Source of the DNA: Verrucomicrobiota bacterium
GTDB lineage: Bacteria > Verrucomicrobiota > Verrucomicrobiia > CAIQCK01
DNA: 64,000 nucleotides
NCBI GenBank assembly: GCA_026397915.1
Contig: JAPLTX010000014.1
Span: 243,209-307,208 of the forward strand
Direction: 5' to 3'
The first letter of the stretch is position 1. Every line of letters begins with the position of its first letter. The translations under genes and the position numbers were made by a program. The notes beneath the pieces are model-generated. The model made no database searches and was not told where the DNA came from. It was given only the letters and a program-made list of their open reading frames with translations. Below, one piece after another: positions 52,909-61,181 of the stretch.

Positions 52909-55188
52909 ATGCGCTCAACGAATTTTCCGTCCTTGATGCGGCCCATGGTCGCCGGGCTGTTACTGTGTATGTCGGTTGACGCGGTCTGCCAGGAATCTCC
53001 CACCCAGTCAAAGCTGAACGACGAAGTCCTCGCCTCCTTCGCTTCCTTGAAACGGAAACAAACCGCGGACATCGGATCGAAGCTGGGGTTGCAGATCGCG
53101 CCCGAGATAGGGAAGTTTTTTGCCGCCGCGGAACAAGGAGATTGGAATAGCGTCTCGAATCTCTACACGAACCTCCGGGCGCGAACCGGAATGGATCAGG
53201 GGACAGCGCGCGACCCGGCATTCGCGAGCCAGTTGTTTCAACCGGTCTTGGAAACATTCGGCGCCTACGAAGCGTTCGTGCGTTGGGACCGGGCGCTGCT
53301 GCGAAAGTTTGGCGAAGACATCCTGCGATCCATTCCCGATGGAAGCATCTATTTCGGAGGAACCGACCCCGGCCGGTTTGTGATCACGGCGCTGAAGGAA
53401 GTCGCGGGGCGTCCCAAGATTTTCGTCATCACCCAGAATGGGCTGGCCGATGAATCCTATCGGTTCTTCCTGCGATTTGTTTGCGGGAATCAGATATCCG
53501 TTCCCAGCGACGAGGACGCTGCAGCCGCGATCCGCCTCTATGCCGAGGAACTCCAGCGACGGCCGGCGGCGTCCGGAGAACGCGTGCAGGTGGTTGACGG
53601 CCGCGTGAACATTCAAGGCGTGCAGGCGGTCAACGCGATCAACGCCATTATCGCCCGGCAGATGTTCGAGAGGGAACGCAACAACCGCGGGTTCTATGTC
53701 GAAGAGAGTTTTGCGTTGCCGTGGATGTATCCCCATTTGGAGCCGCACGGCATCATCATGAAGCTCAATCGCGACCCCTTGCCGAAACTCACGCCGGAGA
53801 TGGTGGCCGCCAATCGCAAATACTGGGCCGACTACACGGCGGCATTGCTGACTGATCCGCGATTCCAAGGCAACGACACGGTCCGGCGCGTGTTCTCGAA
53901 GCTGCGCACGGCCCACGCGAGCCTTTATGCGTGGCGGGCGACGCAAGGTGGTCAGCCGGAGCTTCTCAGCGAGGCGGAACATGCTTTCCGGCAGGCTGTG
54001 GAACTTTGCCGGACCAGTGCCGAAACGACCTTTCGTTATGCGGAGTTCCTGACCAAGCTCGAACGATTCGACGAGGCCACCAAGCTGGTTGAGAACTTCG
54101 GCATACTCGACAAAGAAAACCGGGAGGTCGGCAGGGTCCTCGACCAGATCAGGAAACTTCAGCAACTCGCGGGAATGGAATCAACCCTGCGCCGCGAATT
54201 GGAAAGCAACCCGGCCAACCTCAATGCCGCCATGCAGATGCTTTCGGTTCTGGCCAGCCGCGGGAAGTTCAAAGAGATGGATGCGGGGATTGATCAACTC
54301 ATCCAGCGGAGGGATTTGCCGGCGGCGGCTTTCAAGAACTTCGCCGCAACCTACGTGCAGTTGGGCCGCTGGGATCGCATCGAACAGGTTTTCCGACAAT
54401 ACCTCGGTCTCTATCCCGAGGATGCGCAGGGATGGTATGACCTGTGCCTTGTGCGGATTCAGTTGCAGCAGCCCGAAGCCGCGCTGAACAGTCTGGGACA
54501 AGCCATCCGCTTGAGACCAGAACTGAGGCAAGCGGCCTATCGCGACGCCCGGCTGGAGAAGATCAAGTTGTTCCCAAGTTTCAACCAGCCTGCAACCGAA
54601 TCGTCCAGCGCGACGCTCGGCAAAACGGAGCCGGGCGGGGCCGGCCGAGCCAGCGTGGCGGGCTTGTATGACGAGTTGTTTGGCGCGGCGTCGGTGACGG
54701 AAGCCGCCGACGGCTCGCTGAGTATTCGGAGCGCGCCCATGCGTTACGTCATGTGGATTCTGGCGTTTGTCGTTGTTGCGCCAGTTTCGTGGTGGTGCTG
54801 GCGCCACCGTATCGGCGGCCGTTTGGCGCCCGGTTTCTTCTTCGCGTCGTTTCTGATTCCGGTTCTTGTCGTGCCGGGGATTGCCTTGGAGTCGGTCCGG
54901 GTCACGCCGGCGGCTCTGACCGTTGAAACCGGTCTCTGGTTCTTGCCTACGACTCGCGAGATTCGCTTCTCTGGCTTGGAGTCCGTCACGGAGCAGATCG
55001 AAACCCAATCAGGACGGCGCAGCAGGTTCGGGCCTCGGCATGACACGGTTTGGTATTTCCGCTACCGGTCCGGCGAGGAGCGCCGCATGGTGTTGTCCGA
55101 CTTGTTTGAGGCGAACCGGACCCGAGTGATCGAATACCTCCGCCGCCACGGGGTCGGTGTTCGGAGCGCATCGGGAGCAACTCCTTAG
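52909..55188 (+). CDS. Exported TPR-repeat protein with C-terminal membrane helices
   Basis: A 759-residue protein of unknown function. An N-terminal hydrophobic stretch (MVAGLLLCMSVDAVCQ) suggests a signal peptide. Residues about 340-600 contain tetratricopeptide-like helix pairs (for example LRRELESNPANLNAAMQMLS and YLGLYPEDAQGWYDLCLVRI), which mediate protein contacts. Two membrane helices follow at about 605-680 (MRYVMWILAFVVVAPVSWWC and GFFFASFLIPVLVVPGIAL), and the C-terminal 80 residues are a soluble PH-like beta domain. The middle part (IYFGGTDPGRFVITALKEVA) has not been recognised. The start is uncertain: 52909 is used, 52936 is possible, and no clear ribosome-binding site is seen. 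Confidence 0.68.
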   Translation: MRSTNFPSLMRPMVAGLLLCMSVDAVCQESPTQSKLNDEVLASFASLKRKQTADIGSKLGLQIAPEIGKFFAAAEQGDWNSVSNLYTNLRARTGMDQGTARDPAFASQLFQPVLETFGAYEAFVRWDRALLRKFGEDILRSIPDGSIYFGGTDPGRFVITALKEVAGRPKIFVITQNGLADESYRFFLRFVCGNQISVPSDEDAAAAIRLYAEELQRRPAASGERVQVVDGRVNIQGVQAVNAINAIIARQMFERERNNRGFYVEESFALPWMYPHLEPHGIIMKLNRDPLPKLTPEMVAANRKYWADYTAALLTDPRFQGNDTVRRVFSKLRTAHASLYAWRATQGGQPELLSEAEHAFRQAVELCRTSAETTFRYAEFLTKLERFDEATKLVENFGILDKENREVGRVLDQIRKLQQLAGMESTLRRELESNPANLNAAMQMLSVLASRGKFKEMDAGIDQLIQRRDLPAAAFKNFAATYVQLGRWDRIEQVFRQYLGLYPEDAQGWYDLCLVRIQLQQPEAALNSLGQAIRLRPELRQAAYRDARLEKIKLFPSFNQPATESSSATLGKTEPGGAGRASVAGLYDELFGAASVTEAADGSLSIRSAPMRYVMWILAFVVVAPVSWWCWRHRIGGRLAPGFFFASFLIPVLVVPGIALESVRVTPAALTVETGLWFLPTTREIRFSGLESVTEQIETQSGRRSRFGPRHDTVWYFRYRSGEERRMVLSDLFEANRTRVIEYLRRHGVGVRSASGATP

Positions 55189-55270
55189 CAGCCGTTGAAA
55201 GACAACCAAGCTTCCGACGTGTGAGTATGGCCGCCTAAACGGTGCATGCCGCACAAGCACGTGACCGCCT

Positions 55271-57934
55271 TCACGGTGTCATCGCTTGGTTGGCAACATT
55301 GCGGCCGGAGATGGCGAAGAGAAACAACGTCACGTCGAGGATGTTGTCGTGTTCGGCGACGACGCGCGCGATCTCTACGTCGGGCTTCGGGTTCACCCAT
55401 TCCCACTGAAACAGGTGGACGGGCTGGCCGTTGGCGTCTTCGAGCGCCCAAGTGTAGCGGGTGTCGAGCGCCGCGCGCGTGGCGCTGGCGGTGTCGAATC
55501 GCTTGAGGTTGGTGGTGAGGCGCACGGGCAGTGTGACATGTGAGCCGTCGGCGTAATGGACGATGTAGTTGCCGCACGGCCAGCCGTAAATCCATTCGCG
55601 GACACGGACGCCTGCAACGGCTTTGTCCTGCGGGTCGTTGATGAAAGCAGTGTGCAGGAAGATGAGCGACGAGAACCGGCCACGCACGGGAAGCGCGACG
55701 GGTTTGGAATTCTTGCGGAGGACGACGCAATCCTTGCCGCCACCAGCCAACCGCGTTGGAACAAAAGCGATGTCGCGGACACCCGCAGGCAGTTTCACGG
55801 GCCGGTCGTAGCGCGCGTAGGTGTCGGGTTTGGCGGTTTTCAGAAACGCGTTGAAGTCGTGCGTGAGGGCCGCGTCGAGGGCGAGCGGCTCGACGTGGGC
55901 GCCGGCGCGTGGATTGGGCCGCAGGGCCAGCAGGTGTTCGAGCGCCACGAGGCACGCGGGGTCGGTGTTTTCGTCGCGCGCGAAGTTCCACGCGTAATCG
56001 GCGACACGCAACAGGTTGCTCAACGACCAGAGCGGCGAGTATTCGTCGAGAAGGTGGGTCTTGTCGTTGCCGAACGAGTAGAGGCCCTTGCCGAAACCCA
56101 TGACGCGGCGCTTGGCGTCGTCGCTGAGCGTGAACATGCCCGTGGCGTTCGGCCAGACGTGGAAGCCGCGCTCGGTGAAGTAGCGAATTTCCTTGTCCGT
56201 GTTGCCGCTGCTCCAGAGGGTCAGGATGATGTCCTTCGGGAACTTCTCGATGACCTTGTAGGTGTCGAACCGCTTCCCGTTGTGATAGGGCGAGAGCATG
56301 TCCTCGTAAATCATCATGGTGATACCGCGCGGCTTCAGCCAGTCATTGAGCCGGATATGCGACTCCAAAAACGCCTGCGCACGCGTGTGACCGTGGAGAA
56401 GCTCGTCGGGTGTCTCGCCTTCCTTGCGCTCGTGCCACCACTCGTCGGATTTCGGACTGAGGTATTTGGGCTGGAGCGCCTCGATGACGTCGAGCATGCA
56501 GTCGCGGACGATGGCGTCGTGGTCGGGATGCGTCACGTCGCCCTGGCTGGGCCAGCCTTTTTCGCGCAGCTCGGGATGATAACCGATGGTGAGCCACCAG
56601 TTGGCGTGGCCACCGATCTGCCATGCAGGGCAGAGGTCAATAAACCGGTCGCGGCAGAACTGCCCGAACCGCCGCAGGTCGTCGAGTGAGTAGAGTTTCT
56701 CCGAGCTGTTGATTTCGGGCCGGCGCGCGTAGCGGACGTTGGCGGAAAAATCAATGTAGAACGTATTGAACTTGTTGCCGGCGACGAAGCGGTCGGTCCA
56801 ATCCATCAGATACTCGATCCCACGGTTTTCGCGCACGGGGTAGTTGCGGAACGTGTGGGGATGCTCCAATCGGATGAGACGGTTGGGTGTGTTGGGCCAG
56901 TCCACGATCTGCGCGCACGGCACGGGCAATGTCTCGGAACTTTTCTTGAGCGCGTGTTTGAGCAACTGGAAAAAGGTGACCGTGCCGTAATACAGTCCCG
57001 GCTCGTCAGTGCCTGTGATGATGACGCGGTTGTTCTCCACGCTCAAGGCGTAGCCCTGTGGCTTGCGAGCGCCGTCGCCAACACGCAAGACGATCCCGGA
57101 CTCCGGCGCTGTCGCGTCAAACGTCTTCACTGCGAGCCGCCGGCCAGTGAAACCGTGGTATTCCTCGGCGAACATTTCCGCCGTGCGTCGCGTGCGCTCA
57201 GAGATGCCTTTCTCCAAGAACAGCGTCCACTGTTTCCGCGCCGCAAACATTCCGGTTCTCCACACCAGTTGTTTCGGTTGCGGCGACAGGATTGGCTCTG
57301 CGAAGACGTCGGCCACGCGCGCGGCTGGGCCCGCAGCGTCCGGCTCGGCCTTGATCTGGGGCATCGTGATTCGCCGCAACCGGTAGGTCGTGTCGGTCGT
57401 GTGGCGTCCCGTGTCCAACGTGAGCATCACGTGCGCGAGCAGTTCCCAGCGGGGCGGATGCTTTTCCCTGCGAAAGCCGTGTTCGACGATGTATTCGTGC
57501 CGGCCCCGCTCCAACGCGAGATCGTGGACGAGTTGCGACTGGTCGGTGAACACGATGTTCACGCCGATGTGCGGATAGTCATCGCGGTCGCACTCGATGA
57601 GCAGCTTGATGCCGCGATAGCACATGCCTGCGTCCGGCTCGGGCGGCTTCTCGAAAAACAGCGTCGAACACGCCATGCCCTGCCGGCCTTGGAATGCAAA
57701 CTCGACCCACGCCTCGCCGTCCTTCGTGACCGGTTTGGCAACTGGCACGAGGTCGCTGCTTTTCTTCCAGCGGGCTGTGTAGTTGTTGATCGCGGCGAAC
57801 TCACATCGGCCGGCCTCGAAGAGGAGCAGTCCGTCCGCTTCCTTTGCCGGCTTAAGCTTCAGCGGGCCTGCCGCCCTGGCCGTCGCAGCACAGGCGAAAA
57901 CCAACGAGAGCAGAACTGCGGAGGCGCGGTTCAT
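55271..57934 (-). CDS. GH20-like (beta-hexosaminidase fold) secreted protein
   Basis: An 887-residue protein with a signal peptide (MNRASAVLLSLVFACAATARA). Residues about 210-350 resemble the GH20 N-terminal domain (GYALSVENNRVIITGTDEPG followed by LYYGTVTFFQLL), and a TIM barrel follows (GIEYLMDWTDRFVAGNKFNT, LYSLDDLRRFGQFCRDRFID). A D-E pair in LSPKSDEWWHE is a candidate for the GH20 catalytic aspartate-glutamate pair. The last 250 residues are beta-rich. It probably acts on a hexosamine or other sugar outside the cytoplasm. The ATG at 57934 overlaps the ThuA stop (ATGA). Confidence 0.72.
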   Translation of the reverse strand: MNRASAVLLSLVFACAATARAAGPLKLKPAKEADGLLLFEAGRCEFAAINNYTARWKKSSDLVPVAKPVTKDGEAWVEFAFQGRQGMACSTLFFEKPPEPDAGMCYRGIKLLIECDRDDYPHIGVNIVFTDQSQLVHDLALERGRHEYIVEHGFRREKHPPRWELLAHVMLTLDTGRHTTDTTYRLRRITMPQIKAEPDAAGPAARVADVFAEPILSPQPKQLVWRTGMFAARKQWTLFLEKGISERTRRTAEMFAEEYHGFTGRRLAVKTFDATAPESGIVLRVGDGARKPQGYALSVENNRVIITGTDEPGLYYGTVTFFQLLKHALKKSSETLPVPCAQIVDWPNTPNRLIRLEHPHTFRNYPVRENRGIEYLMDWTDRFVAGNKFNTFYIDFSANVRYARRPEINSSEKLYSLDDLRRFGQFCRDRFIDLCPAWQIGGHANWWLTIGYHPELREKGWPSQGDVTHPDHDAIVRDCMLDVIEALQPKYLSPKSDEWWHERKEGETPDELLHGHTRAQAFLESHIRLNDWLKPRGITMMIYEDMLSPYHNGKRFDTYKVIEKFPKDIILTLWSSGNTDKEIRYFTERGFHVWPNATGMFTLSDDAKRRVMGFGKGLYSFGNDKTHLLDEYSPLWSLSNLLRVADYAWNFARDENTDPACLVALEHLLALRPNPRAGAHVEPLALDAALTHDFNAFLKTAKPDTYARYDRPVKLPAGVRDIAFVPTRLAGGGKDCVVLRKNSKPVALPVRGRFSSLIFLHTAFINDPQDKAVAGVRVREWIYGWPCGNYIVHYADGSHVTLPVRLTTNLKRFDTASATRAALDTRYTWALEDANGQPVHLFQWEWVNPKPDVEIARVVAEHDNILDVTLFLFAISGRNVANQAMTP

Positions 57935-58875
57935 TTGTCCTCGACGCGCGCACCACGCAACGCCAGCGAATCGAAGCGCCCGACCGGCTCGCCAGAGGCC
58001 CACGCAGTGCCGCGAAGCAGCAGCAGGCGGAACCACGGATCGTCAAACGTCCACGTGTAGTGGCCGGGCACACAGCCAAAGACACGGCCGCGACCCGTCT
58101 GGCACGTCCAGAACATCGGTTGTGGCGCTGTTTGTTCGCTGTCTTTGTCTGGTTTCTCGCGGGACACCGCCAGCGTGGTCACGCGGTCGCCCGCGAGCGG
58201 CGGTGTTGGCGGCCAGTAGGGTTCGTCGAGGAACGAGAGCTTCGGCGGCAGGCCGCGGCAGATTGGATGGTCGGCGGCCGTGATCTCCACCTGCATTGGC
58301 CCGTGGCGGTAGCGTGTGAAGCCGCCCACACCCACCAGCGCCGCGACGTCGGCGTCCGCCTTCGGCTTGGTCCATGTCGCCGAGTGAATCAGCACCAGCC
58401 CGCCGCCGCGTTCGAGGTATTGCTTGAGCTGGCGCTTGTGATCGTCAGTCCACGACAAATAGCAGAAAGCAACGATTACGTCCGCTGAAGCGAACTGCTC
58501 GTCCGTCGGCCAACTCCACGCGCAGCGAACCTCCACGTTCTCCGCTCCAGCGCCGGTCTTCGCGCCCGCGATGGCTGCGCCGAAGAGGTTGACCTGTGTG
58601 GCCTTGGACGCCGCGCGTCCGCCAAGCAGCAATGCCCACCGCTCCTGCCACACCGGGTAATCGTGCTCGTGCTCGCGATGGTCCTTCTTGTCAGCAAGCA
58701 GCACGATGCGAAGCTTGCGTGGCGGGTCTTTCGTCGTGGCGGCTTTCGCCAGCGCCGCTTCCACTTCGCTCCGCAGCACCGGTTCCGGCGGAGGCGGCGC
58801 GGCGACGCTGACCGTCGCCGCGCCGTCAAGAAGCCAGCCCAACAACAACAGCAGCAGCAATCTGAGAAGCTTCAT
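57931..58875 (-). CDS. ThuA-like domain protein
   Basis: A 314-residue secreted protein of the ThuA (trehalose utilisation, class I glutamine amidotransferase-like) family. A strongly hydrophobic signal peptide is followed by LRIVLLADKKDHREHEHDYP, then the strands DVIVAFCYLSW and GGGLVLIHSATW, the latter with a histidine typical of ThuA. The domain also has AADHPICRGLPP and RVFGCVPGHYTWTFDDPWFR, close to the family's GHTxxxF/DDP segment. ThuA-like proteins occur in sugar-catabolism operons next to Gfo/Idh and isomerase genes. The ATG at 58875 overlaps the isomerase stop. Confidence 0.85.
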   Translation of the reverse strand: MKLLRLLLLLLLGWLLDGAATVSVAAPPPPEPVLRSEVEAALAKAATTKDPPRKLRIVLLADKKDHREHEHDYPVWQERWALLLGGRAASKATQVNLFGAAIAGAKTGAGAENVEVRCAWSWPTDEQFASADVIVAFCYLSWTDDHKRQLKQYLERGGGLVLIHSATWTKPKADADVAALVGVGGFTRYRHGPMQVEITAADHPICRGLPPKLSFLDEPYWPPTPPLAGDRVTTLAVSREKPDKDSEQTAPQPMFWTCQTGRGRVFGCVPGHYTWTFDDPWFRLLLLRGTAWASGEPVGRFDSLALRGARVEDK

Positions 58876-59705
58876 GATCCCAACAGCGAGTTCAGATGCT
58901 TCAGACTCTTCGCCGCCTGGTCGGGCGTGCCGCATTCCACCGAGAAGACGATATCGCGCGGGCATTTCTCGCGGACGATCTTGATGATGCGCGCCCAGTC
59001 GAGCACACCTTCGCCGCACGCGCAGCCCACCGGTGTGCCGGTCACCTTGCCGCGCTCGGCCTCGGAGTGTTTCACCGAAATGTCCTTCGCGTGAAGGTGG
59101 ACGAGGCGCGAGGCGACGCGCTCCAGCCACGCATAGACATCGTGGCCGCAGAGGTAGGCGTTGCCGGTGTCGAGGTTGATGCCGATGGAGGGTGACTTCA
59201 CGAGGTTGTAGATGCGGTCGAGGCCGTCGGGGTGACGTGAGTATTGCGCGTGCGGCTCGATGCCGATCTTGACGCCGCGGCGCTCGGCGATGAACGCCGC
59301 TTCCTGCAACGTGTATTTGATGAGGACGAAGTCTTCTTCTTCCGTGGTCCACTTCGCCTTGTGGCCTTCGTCGGTATTGACCACCGGCACACCAATCTCG
59401 GCGGCGACGCGGATGGCGAGCTTGATGTATTCGCCATGCACCTCAGGCCGGCCGAGCGGACCGTGGGCTTGCAGACCGGAGATGGTCAGCCCGGCTTTGT
59501 CGCAAGCGTCCTTGATGCGGTAGGGGTCGTCAAACATCGAGACGGTGTGGAAGTAGCCCGCCTCGCTCATCAGTTCGCGGCCGAAGTGGACCATTGGCTC
59601 GATGTATTTGTAGCCCATCTCAGCGGCTTTAGTGACCGCCCACTCGAACGGCTTGTCCGAGCTGCGTGAGAATTCCGTGTTTAGTCCGACGTGTATCTTG
59701 CCCAT
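58872..59705 (-). CDS. Sugar phosphate isomerase/epimerase (AP2Ec TIM barrel)
   Basis: A 277-residue cytoplasmic protein of the xylose isomerase-like TIM barrel family. Metal-binding acidic residues are expected in GIEPHAQYSR, INLDTGNAYL, LVHLHAKDIS and FSVECGTPD, all present. It converts an unknown sugar, probably released by the secreted enzymes of the same operon. An AAAGGA ribosome-binding site lies in the 24-base gap before the ATG at 59705. It overlaps the ThuA gene by ATGA. Confidence 0.88.
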   Translation of the reverse strand: MGKIHVGLNTEFSRSSDKPFEWAVTKAAEMGYKYIEPMVHFGRELMSEAGYFHTVSMFDDPYRIKDACDKAGLTISGLQAHGPLGRPEVHGEYIKLAIRVAAEIGVPVVNTDEGHKAKWTTEEEDFVLIKYTLQEAAFIAERRGVKIGIEPHAQYSRHPDGLDRIYNLVKSPSIGINLDTGNAYLCGHDVYAWLERVASRLVHLHAKDISVKHSEAERGKVTGTPVGCACGEGVLDWARIIKIVREKCPRDIVFSVECGTPDQAAKSLKHLNSLLGS

Positions 59706-59729
59706 GTTCGTGTTCCTTTCAGTTGTGGT

Positions 59730-61181
59730 TTATCTGTTGTCCGAGGCGGATGTCACCGCGTAAATGTTGGCGCTGCGGAGGGAGAAGCGCAGGCGGATGT
59801 TGCGGCCGGCGAGGCCGCGGGCGGACTTGCCGGCCCATCGCAACGGCAGGTCAATCTTGTCAGCGTTCTGGATGACGCACTTCTCGCGTTCGAATCCCGG
59901 CACGACCTCGCCCTTGTCGTCGAGCACGGCAGCCATGACGTAGGCTTGGTTGGCCGCGAACGCGCGTTCCGGCGACGGCACGGCGGCGTTGAGGCAGAGG
60001 TCGGCCTGCGGCATCCGGAACGACGCGGTGGAGAACTCGGCGTTGGCGCGCGCGCCAACGAAGCTGATTCGGTCTTCCGGCATGCCCAGCAACAGTCGGC
60101 CGCGCACGAACAGAATCCTGCCGCCAACGATCAGGGGATGGGTTTCGAGACGGTGGATTTGCGGAAACACCTCCAGCGCGTTGACGCCGCGCGCCGGACG
60201 TTCCCAGCGCAGGCCGTCGCGACTGGTCCACCACTCATTATCAAGCTGCGGCCCGTGCTTGCGCAGCGCCAGCGGACTGGCCGCGTAGTTGAGCACCATC
60301 ATGTAAGCGCGGTCGCGATACCAGAAACCATTGCCGCTGTAGAATTCCAGGTCCGGCGGGTCTTCGGCGTCGGGCACGGTCAGCGCCGCGTCAGGCCGCA
60401 CCTGCGCGCGGCCTCTGCGGTTCCAGACGTCCTGGAGGGAATCTGAGGGATCCCATGCGCGCCCGTCGGGGCTGGAGCGCAAGGCGAGCACGCGCCGGTT
60501 CTTGCCTCCGTGGTCCACGATGCGCTTGGCGCCGTCCGGCACTTGCTGGAAGCTCTTGGAGACGACGACGAAGCGGCGCAGCGCCTTGCTCCAAAACAGG
60601 CTCATGGCGTCGCCGTCGTAAAAGAGCGGATTGCCCGGGTGCGCGGCCCATTGTTTGCCATCCGGGCTGAAGAACGCCGTATAGGCAAAACCGTTGTCGT
60701 CCACCTTCAGCTTGAGCGCGAGGTATTCCCTGGAGTCCAAGTTTTTGGCCATCGCCAAATGATCCGTCCACGCTCCAGGTTCGGACTCGAACACTGTCTC
60801 CACATTCTCGAACTTAACGCCATCGCGCGTGTTCGCCCGGAGAAGTTTCCAAACCATCACCCGCCGCGTTTCGTCACCGCGCTTCATCTCCGTCATCTGT
60901 TGACCGAAGACCTCCCACGAGCCATCAGGGCGCGGAAAGCCGCCAACGGCAGTGAACCCGGGCGGCTCGCACTCGCGAATCAGCCGCACAGGCGTCACAC
61001 CGAAATGCAGCTTTCCCCATGTATTGGTGACATCCTGCGCCGTGGAGAAGAGCAGCCTGAGCGGTTCGGCGCAGGCCGCGTGGCCGACGATCAGGTTTGC
61101 GGCAACCAGAATGAGCGACGCGCGCATGAAGCGGATCGCATTGGACATCCTTTCATAGGTGTTTGAACGATGATTGCTCAT
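59730..61181 (-). CDS. Secreted five-bladed beta-propeller (GH43/GH32-like) protein
   Basis: A 483-residue protein with a hydrophobic signal segment (FMRASLILVAANLIVGHAAC). The rest is beta-rich with repeated aromatic-acidic blade patterns such as FYDGDAMSLFWSKALRRFVV, PPDLEFYSGNGFWYRDRAYM and ALRSSPDGRAWDPS, as in glycoside hydrolase family 43/32-type propellers that act on arabinan, xylan or fructan. Catalytic residues cannot be assigned with certainty. The ATG at 61181 overlaps the ceramidase-like stop (ATGA, coupled translation); an ATG at 61148 directly after AAAGG is an alternative. Confidence 0.65.
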   Translation of the reverse strand: MSNHRSNTYERMSNAIRFMRASLILVAANLIVGHAACAEPLRLLFSTAQDVTNTWGKLHFGVTPVRLIRECEPPGFTAVGGFPRPDGSWEVFGQQMTEMKRGDETRRVMVWKLLRANTRDGVKFENVETVFESEPGAWTDHLAMAKNLDSREYLALKLKVDDNGFAYTAFFSPDGKQWAAHPGNPLFYDGDAMSLFWSKALRRFVVVSKSFQQVPDGAKRIVDHGGKNRRVLALRSSPDGRAWDPSDSLQDVWNRRGRAQVRPDAALTVPDAEDPPDLEFYSGNGFWYRDRAYMMVLNYAASPLALRKHGPQLDNEWWTSRDGLRWERPARGVNALEVFPQIHRLETHPLIVGGRILFVRGRLLLGMPEDRISFVGARANAEFSTASFRMPQADLCLNAAVPSPERAFAANQAYVMAAVLDDKGEVVPGFEREKCVIQNADKIDLPLRWAGKSARGLAGRNIRLRFSLRSANIYAVTSASDNR

